Source: an uncultured Oscillospiraceae bacterium (lineage in GTDB: Bacteria; Bacillota_A; Clostridia; Oscillospirales; Acutalibacteraceae). From it: a stretch of DNA of 9,036 nt. Both the position numbers and the translations under genes were made by a program. Numbering within the stretch: the first letter of the stretch is position 1; every line of letters starts with the position of its first letter. The stretch covers positions 1 to 9,036 of the forward strand of contig USGR01000028.1 of assembly GCA_900554165.1 (NCBI GenBank), read 5' to 3'. Shown piece after piece: positions 5,652 to 9,036 of the stretch. The notes beneath the pieces were generated by a model. That model had not been told where the DNA came from, did not search any database, and saw only the letters and a program-made list of their open reading frames with translations.

Positions 5652-7877
5652 ATGAAGCTTAATTTTAGGCTGGAAAAAAATATAGTTGATAAGCTAAACC
5701 TTAAAGATAAAGAGCGAATAATATACTGTGTGCCGTTTGATTTATCAGCCGATGGAAAGCTCATAAAAAACAGCTATACGGTTGTCACAAACGACAGGCT
5801 TATTATTGTAACCGAAGGCATAGTTACTCATGATATTCCGCTGTCTGAGTGCATGGATACAAAAAGCGAGGCTCCGGTAGACTGCGGCATGCTCATTTCT
5901 ACTATTGATGGAGAAGCAACAATACTTGTTCGCTTTTCCATGAAGCACCATATACGCTATGCGTATGTTGCAAAAGGCATAAGGCTGCTTCATGACGGCA
6001 AGGACTATGTCGTACGCAGCCGTGAGCGTGAAACCATTTGTGAAAAATGCGGTATGGTTATGCCAAAAACTAAAGAATGTCCATACTGCGGTGGAAAGTC
6101 GCAGATGCTTTCTAAAATGGGCCGCCTGCTCTCGCCATATAAGGGATGGGTAGTATTAATCCTTTTTCTTACTGTAGTATCCTCCATTCTGTCAATGGCA
6201 AGTGCATATGTATTAAGGCTGTTTATGGACGATGTACTTATACCCAAAAGCGGCACAGCCGCCGACGCAGTAAAGTTTTTTATGATATTTATTGTTATAG
6301 GCGTTACATTAATGGCTATTTCACAGCTGACAGTTATTTCTTCTACAATATTTTCGTCTAAAATAAGCAACGGACTGAGAATACAGGTGTTTAATAAAAT
6401 ACAGGAGCTTTCTATTTCATATATAAATAAATCGCGTCCTGGACAACTGCTTAACAGGGTTTTATGGGACACCCGCGAAATTCAGAGGTTTATAGACGAT
6501 ACTCTTTGCGGGCTCCTGTCCAGCGCCATGAATTTTTTATTTGCATTTATATTTCTGCTCGTTCTTAACTGGAAGCTCGCACTTTTGGCGCTTATATTTT
6601 TGCCGGTCATAGTTGTTATTTTACGGCTCAGACAAAAAAGGAGCCGCAGGCTATGGCGAAAATCGCAGATTAAAAACGATTTGCTCTATACACGACTTCA
6701 GGACGTTATCTCCGGCATAAGGGTTGTAAAGTCTTATGGCAAAGAAGAGTATGAGGAAACACAATTTCGCAATATCAACGAGCAGCATGCTAAGGCGAGC
6801 ATTCGCTTTGAAATATTCTGGGGCATAATTATACCGCCGACTGCTTTCCTGTTTTCGTTTGGCGGATATCTTATAACATATTTCGGCGGAATGGATGTAT
6901 TAAACGGCATAATGACGCCTGGCGAGCTTATCCAGATAACTACATATTGCTCTATGCTTACCGCACCGCTGGTATGGTTTTCAAACCTTCCGCAGCGGCT
7001 CAACCGGCTCGCTATTACTATAGAAAGAATTTATGATGTATTAGAAGAAGACCCAGACGTAGTTAATTCAAAAACCGCTCAAAAACTTGATATTTATGGA
7101 GATATGTCCTTTAAAAATGTATCTTTCGGCTATGATTCCTACGACCAGGTGCTTACCGATATTAATCTCGACGTTAAAAAGGGCGAAATGATAGGCATTG
7201 TCGGCCGATCCGGTTCGGGTAAATCTACCCTTATAAATTTGATAATGCGTATGTATGACGTAGATGAGGGTTCAATCACCATTGACGGCGTAGACATCCG
7301 AGATATTGATACACATACGCTCCACAGCCAGATAGGCGTAGTTTTGCAGGAAACTTTCCTGTTTTCCGACACTGTTATAAACAACATAAGGTACGCGCGT
7401 CCGGATGCATCGTTTAACGAGATTATTATGGCAGCCAAAATGGCTAATGCACACGATTTTATCTGCAAGCTGCCGGATGGGTATAATACATATGTCGGCG
7501 AAAAGGGCTACTCCCTCTCCGGCGGTGAACGGCAGAGGATTGCCATTGCCCGTGCAATACTCATTAACCCCGCTATTCTTATTCTCGATGAGGCCACAAG
7601 CAGTCTGGACACTGAAAGCGAGTATCAAGTACAGGAGGCGCTGGGCCGTCTTACTGAAGGACGCACCACTTTTGCCATAGCCCACAGACTTTCTACACTG
7701 CGCAATGCCGACCGGCTTATCGTTATTGACGACCACACAATAGCGGAATGCGGCACGCATAACGAGCTTTTAGAGAAAAAGGGCATATACTACCGTTTAG
7801 TTACCGCCCAGCTGGAGATAAACGATATATCCTCTTTTGAAGAAGCACTTGAGGAAGCTCCGTCGGCTGTAAATTAA
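5652..7877 (+). CDS. ABC exporter half-transporter with N-terminal PH-like and zinc-ribbon extension (second subunit)
   Basis: This 741-residue membrane exporter subunit is paralogous to the first ABC protein. Residues about 1-120 form a beta-rich, possibly PH-like domain. It shares the block DL-S/T-AD...TxDxL with the other subunit (residues 30-50 here, 31-50 there). A zinc ribbon follows, with C130-C133 and C143-C146 (CX2C-X9-CX2C). Membrane helices fall near 165-190, 207-232, 288-306, 308-326, 389-412 and 422-442. The ATPase domain has Walker A GRSGSGKST (518-526, K524), Q-loop Q566, X-loop GEKG (616-619), signature LSGGE (622-626), Walker B ending in D646 with E647, D-loop SSLD and H-loop H678. 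All catalytic residues are present and the X-loop is canonical, unlike in its partner. The two subunits also share the block NIRYARPDA and a similar AHDFI-K-PDGY segment, as expected for duplicated genes forming a heterodimer. Two separate homodimers cannot be excluded. The substrate is unknown. Confidence 0.93.
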   Translation: MKLNFRLEKNIVDKLNLKDKERIIYCVPFDLSADGKLIKNSYTVVTNDRLIIVTEGIVTHDIPLSECMDTKSEAPVDCGMLISTIDGEATILVRFSMKHHIRYAYVAKGIRLLHDGKDYVVRSRERETICEKCGMVMPKTKECPYCGGKSQMLSKMGRLLSPYKGWVVLILFLTVVSSILSMASAYVLRLFMDDVLIPKSGTAADAVKFFMIFIVIGVTLMAISQLTVISSTIFSSKISNGLRIQVFNKIQELSISYINKSRPGQLLNRVLWDTREIQRFIDDTLCGLLSSAMNFLFAFIFLLVLNWKLALLALIFLPVIVVILRLRQKRSRRLWRKSQIKNDLLYTRLQDVISGIRVVKSYGKEEYEETQFRNINEQHAKASIRFEIFWGIIIPPTAFLFSFGGYLITYFGGMDVLNGIMTPGELIQITTYCSMLTAPLVWFSNLPQRLNRLAITIERIYDVLEEDPDVVNSKTAQKLDIYGDMSFKNVSFGYDSYDQVLTDINLDVKKGEMIGIVGRSGSGKSTLINLIMRMYDVDEGSITIDGVDIRDIDTHTLHSQIGVVLQETFLFSDTVINNIRYARPDASFNEIIMAAKMANAHDFICKLPDGYNTYVGEKGYSLSGGERQRIAIARAILINPAILILDEATSSLDTESEYQVQEALGRLTEGRTTFAIAHRLSTLRNADRLIVIDDHTIAECGTHNELLEKKGIYYRLVTAQLEINDISSFEEALEEAPSAVN

Positions 7878-7937
7878 CATATCTCTGCGGCGCTGTTTAT
7901 TAATACCGTCAAATTAACTCTGTCAAATATTTGTTGT

Positions 7938-7982
7938 TCTTTGCGGCGACTGGGAAATGACGTTTTTCCGGCGCTGCAAAGA
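7938..7982. repeat. Long imperfect hairpin downstream of the ABC operon
   Basis: Two symmetric 19-nt arms (7939-7957 and 7963-7981) pair with two mismatches and a few G-U pairs around a 5-nt loop (7958-7962). CTTTGC and GCAAAG form the base. One extra T-A pair extends it to 7938-7982. No T-run follows on the plus strand, so it is not a classic terminator. It may protect the 3' end of the operon mRNA or be a decayed terminator. Confidence 0.45.
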
Positions 7983-8103
7983 TGTATAAAGCCATCGGCA
8001 GTATGTCGCTTGTTTACGATCATATGCAGTTTTTAACGCAATTAAGCTTGCCTAACTTTTTATCGGGATTTTTTATTATTTAATCTGTAACTGTAGAAAA
8101 TGT

Positions 8104-8135
8104 AGAAGCACCTTGCCGAACGGTCAGGTGCTTCT
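8104..8135. terminator. Probable terminator between the convergent ABC operon and trpS
   Basis: A ten-pair perfect stem (8104-8113 with 8126-8135) continues through one mismatch into G-U and two G-C pairs around a GAAC loop (8118-8121). On the plus strand it is followed by a T-rich stretch (8137-8157), though not an immediate clean T-run. On the minus strand a short run (four T at 8096-8099) follows after a few bases. It probably ends the ABC operon transcript and may also serve trpS from the other side. Confidence 0.65.
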
Positions 8136-8278
8136 GTGTTTATTATTATATTTTTTATACTAAGACATATCTCACTATGCAGCACCGCAAAACATACTCA
8201 CTAAAAATTTACATCACAAGCTGCACGGCCATTGGTATCTTTAAAGCTCCGCCTTATTAATGCATAGCTACACTTGTG

Positions 8279-9036
8279 TTAAATATAAAATCCTATTTTC
8301 TCCTTTAGCCGGCGCAGAGTATCGTTTGCAATGTCGGCTGCTCTTTCGGCTGCTACAGCAAATTTTTCAGACATATAAGCTTTGTCGGATATAATGCGCT
8401 TATATTCTGCTTGTATTGGGCTCAGTACATCGACTACCGACTGTGCCACCGCCATTTTAAAATCGCCATATCCCCTGCCGTCAAATTCCTTTTCTATTTC
8501 AGCAATACTGCGCCCCGTAGCGCATGAATATATATTCATAAGGTTTGATACGCCCGGCTTGTTCTCCTCATCGAATTTTACCAGCGCTTCTGAGTCGGTA
8601 ACAGCGCGTTTAAACTTCTTTATTATGACATCCGGCTCGTCTAAAATAGAGATGAAAGCATTTGCATTGCTGTCCGACTTCGACATCTTCTTAGACGGGT
8701 CTTGAAGCGATGTGATTTTTGCGCCTGTGCGCGGTATATACGGTTCCGGCACAACGAGTATATCCCCGTATATGCCGTTTACCCTCTGCGCTACATTCCT
8801 GGCAAGCTCTATATGCTGCTTCTGGTCCTGACCAGTAGGAACAAGCTCTGTATTATACAGAAGTATATCCGCCGCCATAAGCACCGGATAATCGAACAGT
8901 CCGGCGTTTATATTGTCGCTGTGCGTCTTGGATTTCTCCTTAAACTGATGCATGCGCGAAAGCTCGCCGAACTGGGTAAAGCAGTTTAACAGCCATGTAA
9001 ATTCCGTATGCGCCGGCACATGCGACTGTATAAATA
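8279..9036 (-). CDS. trpS: Tryptophanyl-tRNA synthetase (TrpRS), N-terminus beyond the window
   Basis: This class I synthetase charges tRNA-Trp with tryptophan in the cytoplasm. About 250 residues are visible. The frame is open to the window edge, where it reads FIQSHVPAHTEF, a conserved internal TrpRS block. The GTG at 9017-9019 is therefore an internal Val codon and not the start. Recognisable parts are WLLNCF, then FGELSRMHQFKEKS, then MAADILLYNTELVPTGQDQ with the following HIELAR of the tryptophan-binding half. The catalytic loop KMSKS is at 8675-8689. The C-terminal helical part ends at the TAA at 8279-8281. Compared with the usual length of about 330 residues, roughly 80 N-terminal residues, including the HIGH-type ATP-binding motif, are missing from the window. 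The visible part shows no frameshift or lost motif. Its promoter and any tryptophan-responsive leader lie outside. Confidence 0.97.
   Translation of the reverse strand, partial: FIQSHVPAHTEFTWLLNCFTQFGELSRMHQFKEKSKTHSDNINAGLFDYPVLMAADILLYNTELVPTGQDQKQHIELARNVAQRVNGIYGDILVVPEPYIPRTGAKITSLQDPSKKMSKSDSNANAFISILDEPDVIIKKFKRAVTDSEALVKFDEENKPGVSNLMNIYSCATGRSIAEIEKEFDGRGYGDFKMAVAQSVVDVLSPIQAEYKRIISDKAYMSEKFAVAAERAADIANDTLRRLKEKIGFYI

Larger units (their letters stand above)
7878..8278. other. Convergent intergenic region between the ABC operon and trpS
   Basis: About 400 bp lie between the second ABC stop and the trpS stop on the opposite strand. The region is AT-rich and holds two hairpins, described separately (7938-7982 and 8104-8135). 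The rest, including 8145-8278, shows no credible gene or RNA signature. Confidence 0.6.

Noticed and set aside
6005..6472. 155-codon open frame on the minus strand inside the second ABC gene
   Set aside because: It is antisense to the zinc ribbon and membrane domain, with no recognisable motif or start signal.
7272..7760. 162-codon open frame on the minus strand inside the second ABC gene
   Set aside because: It is antisense to the conserved ATPase domain with no independent support. The open frame follows from the codon use of the real gene.
7982..8083. 33-codon frame (ATG to TAA) after the ABC operon, with a hydrophobic end
   Set aside because: It has no Shine-Dalgarno sequence, starts at the foot of a hairpin and has no recognisable features. 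Chance is the best explanation.
9017..9019. GTG as the start codon of trpS
   Set aside because: Conserved TrpRS residues (FIQSH) continue in frame to the window edge, so this codon is an internal valine of the conserved HVPAHTE block.

Overview
The window reads as a chromosomal segment of a low-to-middle GC Firmicute, most likely a member of the Clostridia. The evidence is strong AGGAGG-type ribosome binding sites, TATAAT promoters with an extended TG, a clostridial-looking OGG-type glycosylase, and typical ThrRS and TrpRS sequences. No mobile element, CRISPR array, rRNA or tRNA gene was seen.

Layout: positions 2-304 (+) hold the C-terminal end of an 8-oxoguanine DNA glycosylase that starts before the window. 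A short promoter-bearing gap leads to a complete thrS (380-2290, +), closed by a strong intrinsic terminator (2349-2380). An AT-rich gap of about 430 bp follows. It holds a nested inverted repeat and then a good promoter for a three-gene operon: an ABC exporter half-transporter (2724-5042), a small DUF1854-family protein (5039-5593, overlapping the first gene by 4 bp) and a second ABC exporter half-transporter (5652-7877). A 400-bp convergent gap with two hairpins separates this operon from the 3' part of trpS (8279-9036, -), whose N-terminus lies beyond the window.

The operon is the unusual part. Both ABC proteins carry the same N-terminal extension of about 150-180 residues: a beta-rich, possibly PH-like domain followed by a four-cysteine zinc ribbon, placed ahead of an otherwise ordinary six-helix exporter domain and ATPase domain. 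The DUF1854 gene between them belongs to a family known as a C-terminal domain of some ABC transporters. The simplest model is a heterodimeric ABC exporter with a dedicated soluble DUF1854 subunit and cytoplasmic sensor or docking domains on both halves. Its substrate cannot be read from the sequence. The flanking genes are housekeeping genes and give no clear functional hint.
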